This document shows positions 13,101 through 25,239 of a DNA stretch of 64,000 bases, piece by piece. The notes under the pieces were generated by a model that saw only the letters and a program-made list of their open reading frames with translations, did no database searches and was not told the DNA's origin. Within the stretch, counting starts at the first letter, position 1. Every line of letters starts with the position of its first letter. Source of the stretch: Pampus argenteus (lineage: Eukaryota; Chordata; Actinopteri; Scombriformes; Stromateidae). A program made the position numbers and the translations under genes. The stretch lies in NCBI GenBank assembly GCA_036937835.1, contig CM072877.1, positions 14,066,001 through 14,130,000 of the forward strand. Reading direction: 5' to 3'.

Positions 13101-16100
13101 ACATAAACTTCTTTGTTCATTCCATCAGAGATAACTACAGTGCGCCTCTCAGCATTGGTGACGATCAAATGATTATCTTGAGATCAAAGCTGTCCACCGC
13201 TGCCACAAGGCAAGAATAGAGACACTGGTGGTATAACAGAGCATTACGAAACACAGTTCCTACAACTGGGAGCAACCAGCACAGGTCTCTGACTGCCATT
13301 TATTCATCCTTTTCCCTGCCTTCACTTAGGCCTATCATTATCAAACTAAACGAGCATGACTCTCTGCCTGTCGAATGACTTTCCCCCAACGGTGTGAGTT
13401 GACAGAATCTCACAATCTGTTGTTTGTTTTCCGAATGTCCAATCCTTGTAAAAGAAAGGCGTGTGGTGAGAATACACCAAAAACGAACGAACATTTATTG
13501 CATTCACAAAGCTATTTCACGTTGTGTTACAACCAAATACCAGCATGCTTGTGTTGTGGCTGTAGACGTAGAACCCCAAGCATAAAAGTATGTGTAGGTT
13601 CAAGACCAAAAGTGGCAAATGGCAAATGCACTCCTTGCGTCAAAGCAGCACAGTTCATTTCCATTTCTTCAGTTAGTCATAAATAGATGTATATGTACAG
13701 ACAAAGAAAAGAACAACCTGAATCAACAGGATAAGGAACAGATGCTTCCATACAGGGCATATGGGGGTCACTGAATGGTTAGATAAGGATGAAAATGTGA
13801 ATCATACGCTGTGGCCTTCACAAACACCCAATACAATGCCTATCATATGGTGGTAGTTGTGAGATTTGTGAGCTTGAAAAGTTGTCCAGGAGGAAATGTA
13901 TAAAAACTGCTCTATGCCTGAAATCAGGCATGGTGCCTGAGAACATAAGCCTTGATTGCATGTAGTTAGGAATGTAATTAATATTATATTCATATAGGAC
14001 ATTCATCTTCAAAAAAACAAAAACAAACAAACAAAAAATACACCCTCTTCTAAATCTATTATAGCAGGTCGAATGATGATGACTATTTTCTATGGTCTCT
14101 TAAAACTATCAGCTTATAATGAGGTGAGCTTGTTTGTAGTATTCCTAACTACAGTTGATTCAATACTATGCTAAATTAAGTGCTATGCCAATTTTTTAAA
14201 AGTTCTTATGAAAGCTCACGTCAGAGGAAGACTCACAGCTCCACATCGGCTACACATTGTGTAATAACTCCCATCTTTCCTGTGACCTTTGCCCTCCATT
14301 CACTGCTTGTCCTGCAGTGCTAAGATCATAGCCACAGGGAGTCCTCTGGTGCAGCCATTTTTTATTTTCTTTACTTTACCACTGTTGCTTTTAATCTCCG
14401 ATCTTTAAGCAAGCAAGAAAGATACAGGGAGGGGAGACCAAAAAGAGAGGAAAAGGCTGGTTGACAAGCCAGATTTGATTAAATGCACAAAAAAAAAAAA
14501 GATGTGGCGGAAAATGAAAAGTGTAAGGATTTTTTTTCCCCATACTAAGAATATAAAGATAAAGGAAGGATTTAAATGTTTTTATTCCTGCTTTAAATGC
14601 CTGAAGGTTTCCAGAAAGGTGAACTCCTAATAAGGTGTCAGAGTCTGCCATGTTGTTAAACATATTGATTTCGACCATGAAGTCCCGCCTCATCACTTAT
14701 AAAGAGCAAAGTGACTGTAGCAGCATACAATTTTTTTCCCCCTAGAAAAGTATAATGGTGCAAAATTGTATTATCAACATACTTTGTACATTATACAATA
14801 TAAAACAGTGAAGTTTGATGGTTGCTGTCGTTTCCCTGAAGGAAAATCCCTGCAGCTGGATAGCTGGATACTTAATTCCTTTGAATGTAGCTTAAATATG
14901 TAATCTTTTTCAATATGCCAAAATGCACCCTGGCGAAAAAAAACAATACAGCATATTAACAAATCCAATGCAGCATTTTACCAAAGCATAGCTCTATTAA
15001 CTACGTGCTTATATCTCAGTTTTTCTTTATTACTATTACTTAAATGTAAGAAGCAAGAAAACTAAATAAGGAATGGGGGAAGGGGGGTCGGAGCCCTGTA
15101 CATTTCCTCTGCATTGCCCTTTCCGCTCATCCATTCTCCATGACACTTGTGGTAATAAATCAAAGCTGAGCAGGCAGGCCACATCTCCTTCCCTAACCTC
15201 TGATGTTGGTTTGACAAAACAATCGGACATCTGGCACTATCGAATAAGAAGTAGACGCCAGACAGTGCTTGTCATGCCTTGGATGGCATTTGGCTAATAA
15301 GGGATGCCCCAGCATTTTGAAATCTCTGTTATGCCATTACTACTATTGTAAAGGAAAGAAAAAAAAAGAGAAGTGAAATGAAATGAAAGGGAAGAAGTGC
15401 TGCTGTTATGAAAAGTGACATAATGTAACACATGGGTTACAAAAAAAATATATTTTTAAACCTGAATGATAAATATGACATTCACCAAGTAAAGAATAAA
15501 TAGCATGCAAGTGTCTGAAGACTAATAAGACACTAACAATGCTGGGCTCAACATGTTTGTTATCTGGTTTCTAGGTTCAATGTTCAGTTACTTATGACTT
15601 TAAATCCTTTTTCAATACATTACTGTACAATATGTTCACATTATTTACTGCAATATTCTGTGCTTCACATTACGTTATTGGCGGCAGCATTTGTTCAGCT
15701 GTTCGAGCTGTCCGTCTGTTTTGTCACAGGAGTTGATGCTAATAGCTTTATGAAAGCTTCAGAGCAAAAGAGTGTCGATGTGCGGTTGCCTCAATCAGAT
15801 ACCGTCTACATGCTATGCACCCCTACATAATACTTAGTGGGTTTTAAAGTATGAAAAAAATATATAGAAGAAAATGACAATGCGCATGCTTAAATCCGTA
15901 TACTCTAATATGTGTGTGTGTGCGTGTGTGTGTTTGTGTGGTAAGGCACAAGCACTTAAAGCATCCTAGAGCATCAAAGAGGAGGAGAGACAAACTATAA
16001 AATTATTAAAAGATAGAATATTATTGCAACAAATTCAATTCCGACCACAAAATGCGACTATTTCTATGAAATTCTGTTTGCTCCTCTTGTTCTAGTAAAT

Positions 16101-16574
16101 CAACAACAATGATTATTATTTTTTTATGATGTCCGGTACAACATTTTTATTTCACAAGCAGAACTCCACTCAGCCACAAATGCATCCATCAAGAGGAAAG
16201 CTGTCAAAATGAGCTGATGTTTTATAGTCTGAACTGAAATTCTATCGATTCACTTCAACTATATAATTCAAAATCTCTCAAGGACTTAATCAATCTATTG
16301 TTTATAGTAAAGCTCATTTGTCTACATACTGTCTTCAATGTCAAACCTGTCTTTCCATTCAGGAGCCTTGTTACAAGTAGATGTTTGTTTGTTTTTTTTG
16401 GGTTTTTTTTTAAATTGCTCACTGTTGCTTGATTTTTCTTTTTTTTTGTTGTTGTTTCCCCTACTTTCCAACAATATGTTATTTAAATCTCTGCAAAGCA
16501 CACACTGCGCACATGTTCGATCTGTATTATTATTTAAAACCCCTCTTTTCTCCTCCTTCCTCTACGCCATGCAG

Positions 16575-16575
<1 letters not shown>

Positions 16576-16638
<63 letters not shown>
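16576..16638. repeat. (CA)n microsatellite, long
   Basis: Uninterrupted CA tract of about 63 bp in astn2 intron 1, among the longest dinucleotide arrays in the window. The His/Thr repeats it encodes in open frames are artefacts. Confidence 0.97.
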
Positions 16639-16640
<2 letters not shown>

Positions 16641-18020
16641 GAAGGGTAAAACAGCAAATTTGCTAGCTGGCTGACTGGGAGGACAGAGAGGCCTTTCTCA
16701 CCAGTCAACGGCTGTCCTTAATAAGAATAGAAAGTGATTTACCAGCTTAATGTTCCAGCCGCCAGCCAACATGCCTGCCTTTGCGTCGCAGTTTAGTCGG
16801 CACCACTCTTCATATAGAAACGATGAAATCGAGAGCAGGGAAATAGAAAAAAAAAAAACAAAGACAGCGAGCTATAGTCTAAAAACTGTAATCATGAGAT
16901 ATCCTCGTGGATTATCTCCTACATCTTTGTCATATGACAAAGGTTTTCTGGCATGCTGAGCCAATCCAGAGCTGGAAAACATTTTTTTTTTTTTTTTAAA
17001 TTACGGTCTGCTTTTTCACTGTGGGTAATTTTTTTTTTGGTTGCTTTTAACAAACATTACAGTGCGCTACTGCTGTGTGCTGATGCACTCCTACCGATAC
17101 ACAATGATAAAAAAAAAACAGTGGCTTGTCTCACAAGGGGCACGTGTACGGAAAGAACGTCCATCTTTCACATAGCTCTGTGGCAGAAGTGAAAAATATA
17201 AAAGGAAGCAAGGTAAGCAGGTTCCTTTCATGCATAGTCTGCTCCTTTCACAAAGCAGGGAAACTTTTCCTGCTATTATTATCCAATTAGTGATGCTATT
17301 CCCAGGACCGTTTCAAAGTGAATGTCTTTCACAGAGAACCTCAGATAACCTGTCAAACACCAGCGCTGTGTTGCTCTGATTCGCTCACTTATCTTTCGCA
17401 CGTGTGACTAAACACAAAAAAAGGGAGGGAAGCGTTTTTGGGTTTTTTGGGGGTTTTTTTGATAGCGATGCAAACGCTAGCTAAGTATTTATATTCAGTG
17501 AAACATATACCACCAGCACTGCATATGTGTGCTATGAATTATGTGCTCAAGTAAGAATAAAATACCAATTTCATGCAGATTTGCAGGCCCAAATTGCATT
17601 CCTTGATTGGGGGAGCCATACTTAGGTTATGCATGAAATTTAAAAATCATAATCATATTTAACCACAAAATAGGAAAGCCAGGCAAGTATAGACAGAGTA
17701 TGGATGAGAAGAAAGGAGAGAATGTCACTTTAACATGGATGGTACTTAGTTTGTTTTCCATACAGGAACAGCAGTTGTTTTGGGGTTTTTTTAAGTTAAA
17801 AAGGGGGAAATTAAATCATGCATTTAGGATTTACCTGCATAGATAAGTTATATAGAATCCAAACAACCCTAATGGAAACATAAAGGTGATTAAACGCTAC
17901 GTGTGTGAATGCTGGAGTGAGTGAAGACTGGCTACCAGTGTGCATGGGTCCTATGCCTGCAGACGTGCAGCTAGGTTTGAATGCTTACCAACATGGAGGG
18001 GAAACAGTATCACAGCAGTT

Positions 18021-18026
18021 CTTACC
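18021..18026 (-). other. astn2: Splice donor of astn2 exon 1
   Basis: On the minus strand the sequence reads CTCG|GTAAG, a near-consensus 5' splice site. Reading through it adds a short tail (about 12 residues with CC and PPCW) that has no counterpart in astrotactins. Splicing here leaves a phase-1 junction. This is the reason the coding feature stops at 18,026 and not at the end of the open frame at 17,985. Confidence 0.88.
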
Positions 18027-18428
18027 GAGTGTGAAGTAGGGGAGAGCTGTGTTGTCAAGATCGTCCATTACGGAAATTCGCCCAGGTAAGTCTGTCCTAA
18101 CGAATAATAGGAGTCGGGATTCCCCCCCTCCTCCTGCTCCCGCTCCTCCAGTTCCTCCTCCACCAGCACCACCACCTGCTCCAGCAGCGTTGCTTCCTCC
18201 GACCACGCTCCCCGAAGCTCCGCCGGTGAAGCTGAACTCGTTCTCTCGGAGTATGGGAAGGGTAGAGACGGTAACCGTTTTCACCTCACACGGCGTCTCC
18301 ACGTCGCTCTCCTTGTCGCGCTCTTCGTCGGGCGATGTCGCGGCTCTGTTTGCCTGGACTGTCAAGGTCCGTGTTAGTAGGAGCCCCATGAGAAGGACGC
18401 GGGGGTGCAGCAGTAATATCCTCGCCAT
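18026..18428 (-). CDS. astn2: Astrotactin 2, first coding exon (partial gene)
   Basis: Astrotactins are vertebrate neuronal membrane proteins; ASTN2 acts in glial-guided migration and in receptor trafficking. The exon encodes 134 codons plus one base. Residues 1-26 form a signal peptide with a Leu-rich core. C47-EVKTVTVSTLP-58 and ILREN (59-63) match the start of the mature astrotactin domain. Residues 69-102 are a Gly/Ala linker. ESRLLLFVR (103-111), LPGRI (114-118) and DDLDNT-LPYFTL (122-134) follow. VKTVTVSTLP and ESRLLLFVR-LPGRI fit ASTN2 better than ASTN1. The frame runs into a donor (GTAAG on the minus strand, 18,025-18,021) after the first base of codon 135, as expected if the next exon completes the Glu of the family motif TLE. 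The start at 18,428 has G at -3 and +4, and an in-frame TGA lies upstream at 18,468-18,470. One oddity is Ala128 where mammals carry Glu. Family match is from memory, not from a search. Confidence 0.93.
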
Positions 18429-18545
18429 CCCGCTCCGTGTGTGTGGTTCTCTCGCTTTGAGTGGGGCTCATAAGCTGTCCGTTCACTTATAGTACAGTCG
18501 CTGCAAAGGAGTCGCGTCCGTCCAGGAGGCGGCAGCACAGGTGTA
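18050..18545. promoter_or_regulatory. astn2: CpG-island-like patch over astn2 exon 1
   Basis: A hand count gives roughly 40 CpG dinucleotides in about 500 bp, close to what base composition predicts. Neighbouring intron and intergenic DNA is AT-rich with few CpGs. The patch covers nearly all of exon 1 and the proximal 5' UTR. Part of the GC content comes from Gly/Ala codons in the linker. A promoter-associated CpG island is the natural reading. Confidence 0.65.
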
Positions 18546-18600
18546 GTGAGAATGACATCTCTCGGCTCCTCAAACATCCGTCTGTGCTCAACAAATCACT
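18429..18600 (-). promoter_or_regulatory. astn2: astn2 5' UTR and core promoter area
   Basis: This stretch lies directly upstream of the astn2 start codon. An in-frame TGA at 18,468-18,470 closes the coding frame. ATGs at 18,471 and 18,577 open two short frames that overlap the main start out of frame; both have C at -3, a weak context. A TATA-like string (ACTATAAG on the minus strand, near 18,487-18,494) is present, but the position of the transcription start cannot be read from sequence alone. CpG density stays high to about 18,545 and then drops sharply into AT-rich DNA. Confidence 0.5.
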
Positions 18601-19550
18601 TAAACATGTAAAATGTGTGAAGCCCTCCAGATCGGTTTATTGTTATTCTGAAAGAGTGAGAGAAACGTTCACATTACTTATGACTTTTTTTTTCTTTTTT
18701 TTTTACAATAAAATCATTGCTTCATGTAGAATGTGGACTTCTATATCAAACAAACATAAGTAATAAATAAACAAACATATTTGTGTAGGTAGCCACTTTA
18801 TTTACATAAGCCTCATTTTTAAGCAATTTTTCCACTCCCGAGGCCAGAAATGAAAACTTTGGTTTTTTTCTTTCTTTTTTTTTTGCAGTTTCATCAAAAT
18901 ATTTTGCTTATTATTATTTTTTTTATTGTTTTATTTTATATATTTAAAGTAATTAATCTCCAAGGCTAAAGCAGTTAACCAATAAGGGGCATGATTGATA
19001 AGCAAGGGTGTCTATGGTCAGTGCTTTTTCTGGGATGTAGACGCACAATTGATCTTTACGTTTCTAAGTGAAGATAGCAGAGCTAACCTCACGAGAGGCA
19101 TTTCAATGCATTGCTGAGCATTTTTGGCATTCACAACACCAGTTGCAAGTCTGTCCTGACACATCTAATAGCATTATCAAAGCCACCTGCATCCCCCATC
19201 CTTGACTGCTCCACTTTTAGAATAGGAACATAAACAATAAAAAACAATCAACATGTGAATATGAAGCTCTAAACTCTGCCTCGTGGAACATATCCTACAT
19301 CTTAACTTTGAGCCACGCCTGCCTGTCTGAACGCAGATTAATTATATTTCTCTCTTCACACTCCTGGCATGCTGCTGGTCCCTCTTTCCTTACAATATCA
19401 TAGCAGCAGTCATCTCTCCCTCACTCTCCTCTGACTGCTCTTGCCCTGGCTCCTCTTGCTCCTTGTCGTGCTCTGAGTGGTCTAGATTGCTGTATACCCT
19501 ATCCAAAAATATCTGATAAATCATGCCGTGTCAAATTAATAATTAATGTA

Positions 19551-19568
19551 CCCCCCCCCCCCCCCCCC
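19551..19568. repeat. Poly(C) tract
   Basis: Eighteen consecutive C, about 300 bp from the end of the hAT relic. The flanks are GC-rich (a GCGGGAGGGGGG-type string). Confidence 0.95.
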
Positions 19569-19878
19569 GCCTGTTTTGCGGGAGGGGGGTTTGGGTGTTC
19601 TCCCTTACCTTGTCAAGGTAAACTAGATTAGTCTTCTAGTGGGAGCTTTTCAAATGGACTTTTAGATTTGTGCTCTTATCTGAGACCCAGTCATATTCAA
19701 ATTAATCACAAATGGACTCCGATTTCTTCTCCCAAACTTTTGCCACCGTGATGCCACGCTTGAGATATTTGCCTGTGCAACTGTGTCGACAGAAGGATAT
19801 TTGTCATCTGCTGGCATGAAACTGGCACAAATCGGAGGAGGGAAATCAGGGATGAGATGCACTCCTTAAGACATAGAA

Positions 19879-20070
19879 TCACTGTGGTGGCTCCAGAAAA
19901 AATTCACTCAGCTTCTCAAAGGAATCAGTATTTCCTTGATCAAGCCATCTGTCCCACATCTTGGGCTTTTGAGTGAATGTGCTGATCTTGTCTGCCAGGT
20001 GAGGAAGATACTTGTCTCCGCCTTGAAGCTTAAGATTTAATTCATTCAGCTTGACTTGGTTTTTGGTTGA
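19879..20070 (-). pseudogene. hAT-type transposase relic (ZBED/SCAND3-like)
   Basis: On the minus strand an open stretch of 63 codons reads K-L-N-E-L-N-L-K-L-Q-G-G-D-K-Y, then L-P-H-L-A-D-K-I-S-T-F, then P-K-M-W-D-R-W-L, and stops at TGA (19,879-19,881). The pattern L-N-E-L-N-L-x-L-Q-G-x-x-K followed by an A-F or T-F helix is the hallmark of the C-terminal half of hAT transposases and domesticated relatives such as ZBED5, SCAND3 and GTF2IRD2-like proteins. Homology fades upstream of the first Leu-Asn, and a stop lies at 20,071-20,073. No catalytic core, BED finger or dimerisation domain is seen, so this is a dead fragment. The following frame (19,662-19,862) did not give a recognisable continuation. 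Confidence 0.75.
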
Positions 20071-20364
20071 TTACTGTCACTTTTCTTGTTTGTCCCAGAA
20101 GCATTATTTTTTTCTTTTTGCCCCTGTCAAATATGTCTCCATTTTGTAAATCTGGAACAGATGTCAGTTTAAAATAGGCCTATTTCTAACCATTATTTTA
20201 GTGTTAGATTTTTAAGATTTGCCAGAAAACTGTTGCCCCACTATGATCACCAACGCATAGCACTTTTTATCCGTGCTGACATTTTTCATCACTTTTCTAG
20301 TGTGAACATACTGCTTCCTCCAAACACGCTTAGAATTAGTATGGAAACGGGACACAGTTGCCAG

Positions 20365-21820
20365 CCTCTCTCTGTCGCTCTCCACGGTGCTGAAATATTC
20401 AAACACACTCTTCGTGTTTTCTCCATGGTGCTCAAACATTCAGTTGCATGTTATGTCCCAGCCCAACACCTACCGTTGCAGAGCACTTGAGGTGTATGTA
20501 CGACTGCACACATGTACAAGCTGGATAGAGCCTGATAGCTAATGTCTGTCCAAAAAGTGGCACTTTTTTCCCAATATAAAGTTGCTTACAAGCCACCGAA
20601 TCTTCTAACATAGTCAAGTTGATCCATCAGGTTGTGTTGAATAGTTTGTGAATTGATCCTAATAGGTGGATAGTAAAGTGATCCTAAATACTCATTATCT
20701 AGTCAGTCAGGTAGTAGAGCACATTCACTTTTTTGAAAGAGCATGGTATGAATAACAATAAAAGCTTATAATAACATATAATATTGTTTCTAAACACATC
20801 AAGTGGTTATTGGATCCTGAAGTAATGTGATACAAAACCAGCCAACTACATAACCAGTCGTAATGTTTTGAAGGAAAATTAATTTTTATGTTGACCCCTG
20901 GGTTCTCTGCAAGAGCAATTAAATGGGAAATTTTAATCAAGCATAAACACTATGAAATTTTGGCAGAACCTCAATGGGGTTATCACTCACTTATTACTTC
21001 TTCACCCCAAGTGTTTTCCTGTCTGGCTTTTAAATGAATTTTATTGTTGGTTTCTTGTTGTATTGCAGTTCCTACATATTTATATATTTTTGTTGTATAA
21101 AATGAAATAAAACATCTGCGCTCAAAATGAGTATAGAGACTCTTAACAAATTAACAAATTCTTTCCCATTGTGTGTAATTTAAATCCACCAAACAATTGC
21201 AATTACGAAAAAAAATATGTCACACAAGTCAACACTTTAAGTGCAGGTATTGTAAAAGTCTCCCTCAAGCTTTCGCTGTCTCGCTCCATGGTGCTGGAAA
21301 ATTCAAACCCAAGATGTTTTCAAATTCAGTCCCAGTTTCCCTATTATTATATTTTTATATTATATATTCACTTGCTTGTCAAGCAATTCATTTCAACTCA
21401 AAGTAAACAGTGGCCTTTAAAACAAACTCTGTTTAAACGACGCAATTTACCCGTATTATCTGGTCGGTGAATACTATAATCTGTCGACTACACGTAAAAA
21501 AAACCCTCTACGTTAACAAAAGGATGCTATCAAGCTACCACTGCCCTCTGACAGCTGACCCAGCTATGCAAACTGTCACCAACTTTGCTTCTGATAATCC
21601 GAGAGGGAAGGACGTGCTTCCTTGATTCCACCTTCCTCTTATCTTTACTTTGCATCTATTCCTTTCCTCTTAAGTGGCTGGAAATAAGACACAGGGAATA
21701 GATGGAAGCAAAGTAAACAAAGAGACAATTGAGACAAATGAGGCGAACCCCTTGTGTATTTGCTTACAAGCTCCGTCTCTCTCTCTCTCTCTCCACGGTG
21801 CTGAAACATTCAAACCTAGT
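20365..21820 (+). repeat. Cluster of a 25-bp repeated motif
   Basis: The motif CTCYCCAYGGTGCTGAAA plus ATTCAAAC occurs at 20,365-20,406, 21,271-21,310 and 21,771-21,820. A shorter copy (CTCCATGGTGCTCAAACATT) lies at 20,419-20,440. All four are on the same strand. Each of the three longer copies sits in an open frame reading L-H-G-A-[E/G]-x-F-K. The rest of the interval does not align between copies by eye. The repeat class is unknown; it could belong to the same decayed element as the adjacent hAT relic. Confidence 0.6.
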
Positions 21821-24578
21821 CTACATCTGTGTCTCTGTTTAAATCAACTTCGCTTTAAGAAGACATGCATTCAAATTCAAATGAAGTATTTTCTTCTTTC
21901 ATTTATCACAATCTATTTTTTGCGCAGCGCTACACTACTCCTATCATTTCTTTGTGACTACTACAAATGTACATCCGATAATCATGTGGTTTTCTCTAGC
22001 CACCAAACCATATGGTTCCTATGATCTATTGATTTCCATTGTGAACATTTAGTAGCCTTATATAAGAGACATACACACAATTGTGTAAGATCAATTTAAG
22101 ACATTACAAAATGTATTGACAGAGGTTAAATGGAGGGACTTTTCACAGACAAGCTTTTTTTCCCCCCAACTATATAGACTCCTACCTGCTGAACCCTTAA
22201 AATAAATGTACAATCAAGGCTCTAAACAAGTCTGTGATTCCTAAAAGGTAAAACCAAAAGCTATTTTATTTATCTATGCGTTAAGTTAGGTCCTCAAATC
22301 ATTGTTTAAAATCTTTGGTTGTGTGTTTAATTCATACTTCGAAGCTCTAATATCACAGCGAATCCCTCCAAGCCACTGCCACATCAAACATCTCTACTTT
22401 AACTTGCATTCAGGCAATTTATCCTATTTGCCTACAGTGTTAATTTAACATTTTAGTCAGTCTGTCATAATGATTTCCTGATAGAATAGTTGGCTGCAAA
22501 GATTACCCTATAGGGCTAATCTGACAAGCTTTGCTGTCCTCCAAGTGAAAGTGCTGACACTGTGGTGCGATCTAGTGTGAGCCAGCGGAGCGTACGCCGT
22601 AGTTTTGCATATGTGACCTCTTTTGCTGATAGATTTCATTGAACACGGCCTGTCTTTAATGGGCAAACAGTAACAAGACATTAGATGGGATTGATTGATG
22701 TTTGTGTGTTCAGTGAGGTGGGGCAAAGAGCTGCAAATAGCAACTTAAACAGGGGCAAGGAAAGGAAAAATTGTATTGTTATTAGCTAATGGACAGCTTT
22801 TAAACAGCCTGTGGTTGGTCATATGAGATTTATTGCTCAGGAAATTGCTTTGACCTAAATGCCCTGACAGCTTCTGACTCTCTCAAAATTGAATTTGATA
22901 GACAACAAGCTAATGTCCACTGCACCTAGACAGAGATGGTTAAACAGATTTCTGTTGCATAATGAACGAAGGACCTGACCTTTTCTCTACCTGCTTCCTT
23001 TTAGCAAAACTGGTGTGTGTTTGGACGACAGCAAATGATTGACAATTCTGTCTTCAGCTCTTTCCTTTGAGTTAGGTACCACATTTCAGTGGGACTGAGA
23101 TTCCATGGGTGCCACAAGACTAACACAAATGTTGTGAGTGCTGTATATATTTATTCTAATGTGGGCAGTCAGCTTGAGCTTTGCAGACTGAGCGCATGAT
23201 TAAATCTCATATGAATATGAGCAGACATTATGACTGTACCCAACCATCCTTTTTTTTGCATTTGTAACATAGAAGTCAATGATTTTTTTTTCATGCAAAC
23301 TTCACATGCTACATCAAAAGTCTTAAAAAAAAAGATATTACAGTTTTACTGTTATGCAATCATGGAATGAAAATGTCACATATTAGTTATAGCTTATCCT
23401 TCATGCAGTGAACTGAGTAGAAACAATTCTAAGAGCAGTGCTGTACTGGCAGCGCTTTATTCTGCTATCTTTGTTAATTGATTAGTTTAAGTTATCTGGA
23501 GACTGCCCCAGTTGTGCAGGTGTAAACAGAAAGCTCCTCAAATTAGAAACTGGGTTACACCTGGAGGACAAACGCACACACACACACACAAAGAAAAAAA
23601 AAAACCCACACATAAGCATATACCAAACACCGTCTGACAAATTGTTTCCGTGGGTGCTGAGCATACATTCCAACAAATGTGCACAGCAGCTTACTGATAA
23701 GTAATTTTAGTTCAAAGTACAGAAACTTCAAATCTGCTACTCTAATTTGTCAAATGATATAACACATGTTGGACTTTGACAAGTGTATGGTTCCTCAACA
23801 TGCCTTTCATCAGCACTGGTTATTTATTAGGTGAGTATGTTAAAGCAGCACCATCATGTTGTTAGTCACAATGTGCTAGTTTTTGTTCTTGTCCTCCATA
23901 GATGATGTATTTCTTAATAACACAGGAGGCAGCTCACTGACTAATGCAGAAAAAGAGAAAATAACACAAGATCAACAGGGGAGACTCAAGTATGAATTTA
24001 GTTTCATAAGTTGATGAGGACCCAAAAGCTCTTTGGAAGCAAGCTTTGTCACATGAAATATAAAGGCTGAAAAAACTCAGAGAAATCTACATTAACATTT
24101 AGAACAGTGTGTGAATGTGTCATTTAAAGAGACAGTTCTATTATGTGAGATGTAAATCACAGTTTCTATATAGTTTCTGTGAATTCTTTCTGTAAAGACA
24201 ACAACAGACCAGTCCTACACACTGTATCCACTGTATATAATTAAAGGCTGCAGTGGCACCACGGACTCTTGTCATTCAGGGCCATGTCATAACAACAGTG
24301 CTGTTGCTCTTAGACAGGCTCCAAGTGTTAGAAAATCTACCTCTGGATGACCCCCACCCATTGCTCATATCCTCCTCCATCATTCCCATTGAGAGCTGCC
24401 AGGTCAGCTGTCACCCCAGTTTACCATCCATATCCTGGCCCACTGACTCACCCATCCGTTAGTCCTGCTGGTGATGGACGGGGTAGGTGGGATAGTCAAG
24501 CAAGGTCAGAAGTATGGCCTCACTCTCATTACTCTGTCCTTGCTCCTTGCCATTACGTTGAGCTTTCCCTCCTCCATA

Positions 24579-24605
24579 CCCCCCCCCCCCCCCCCCCCCC
24601 CCCCC
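24579..24605. repeat. Poly(C) tract, 27 bases
   Basis: Uninterrupted C run. Proline-rich frames across it are artefacts. Confidence 0.95.
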
Positions 24606-25239
24606 ATCCATCTGTCACCACCAGCGTTAAGAGAAGTGCAATATATTCCTCACACCCAGGCATGTTTTATTACAGCATTTAAGATGCTCAGATATAAATT
24701 ATACACTTGATGTAATTGTGTATCTATCACAGAACGGTATTTTTTTTTGGTCCTCTGGCTGAAATGATTTATTTCTGAGTGTGACTCTCTTTTCACAATT
24801 TTTTTTTTATATGCATGTAGGATAACACACCAGGTGGTCAGAGTGCAGTGGCATCTCGCCAAACAGAATTAGCATTTCAGATGCTGCACTTGAACTTGAC
24901 ATCACAGACATTAATTTTGTCGTAACATATTTCAATGTTGCTCTGGGTATTTTTCTACATTGTCAACTGTGGAATGCCTCTTTATCTATATGCTTACATT
25001 TCCTCTAGTCATAACATTTCTGCCCATTTTCGTGCTGACGCAGCGCTTTGTGCTTTGCAAAATTGTGCAGCACTGACAACCAAACATTGCCTGGCTGAAA
25101 TGTTGGACAACATCAGCTCAGTCGTGCTTGTTTGTTTTGATTAATTGTGGGGTTCCCTAAACTCTTTGCTAGACACTGTTGAAAAAGAAAACCGGATGAT
25201 AACTCTGCTTTTATAGAAAGATGTAGACAAAAGACATAA

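Larger units (their letters stand above)
1..18025 (-). other. astn2: astn2 intron 1, 5' portion (inferred)
   Basis: Everything downstream of the exon 1 donor on the minus strand. The next expected astrotactin segment carries a W-R-Q-Q-W-L-E-N-type motif, and no frame here shows it, so intron 1 is larger than 18 kb. The content is AT-rich non-coding DNA. It includes (AC)n at 302-328, (AAAT)n at 4,205-4,229, (AT)n at 7,106-7,141, (CA)n at 16,576-16,638, and many A/T homopolymers. Inverted repeats lie at 3.33-3.39, 3.52-3.56 and 3.97-4.02 kb. Complex stretches at about 5.80-6.09 and 6.42-6.62 kb look CNE-like. Open frames here are short, do not resemble known proteins, and are not called. The stretch 7.2-16.5 kb holds nothing else I can name. 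Confidence 0.7.

Noticed and set aside
13913..13928. Short palindrome TGCCTGAAATCAGGCA
   Set aside because: Seven-base arms are expected by chance in a window of this size.
16338..16674. Frames with His-Thr repeats
   Set aside because: They are translations of the (CA)n microsatellite.
18049..18492. 147-residue frame on the plus strand, proline-rich
   Set aside because: It is the antisense shadow of astn2 exon 1; the Pro run mirrors Gly codons of the linker.
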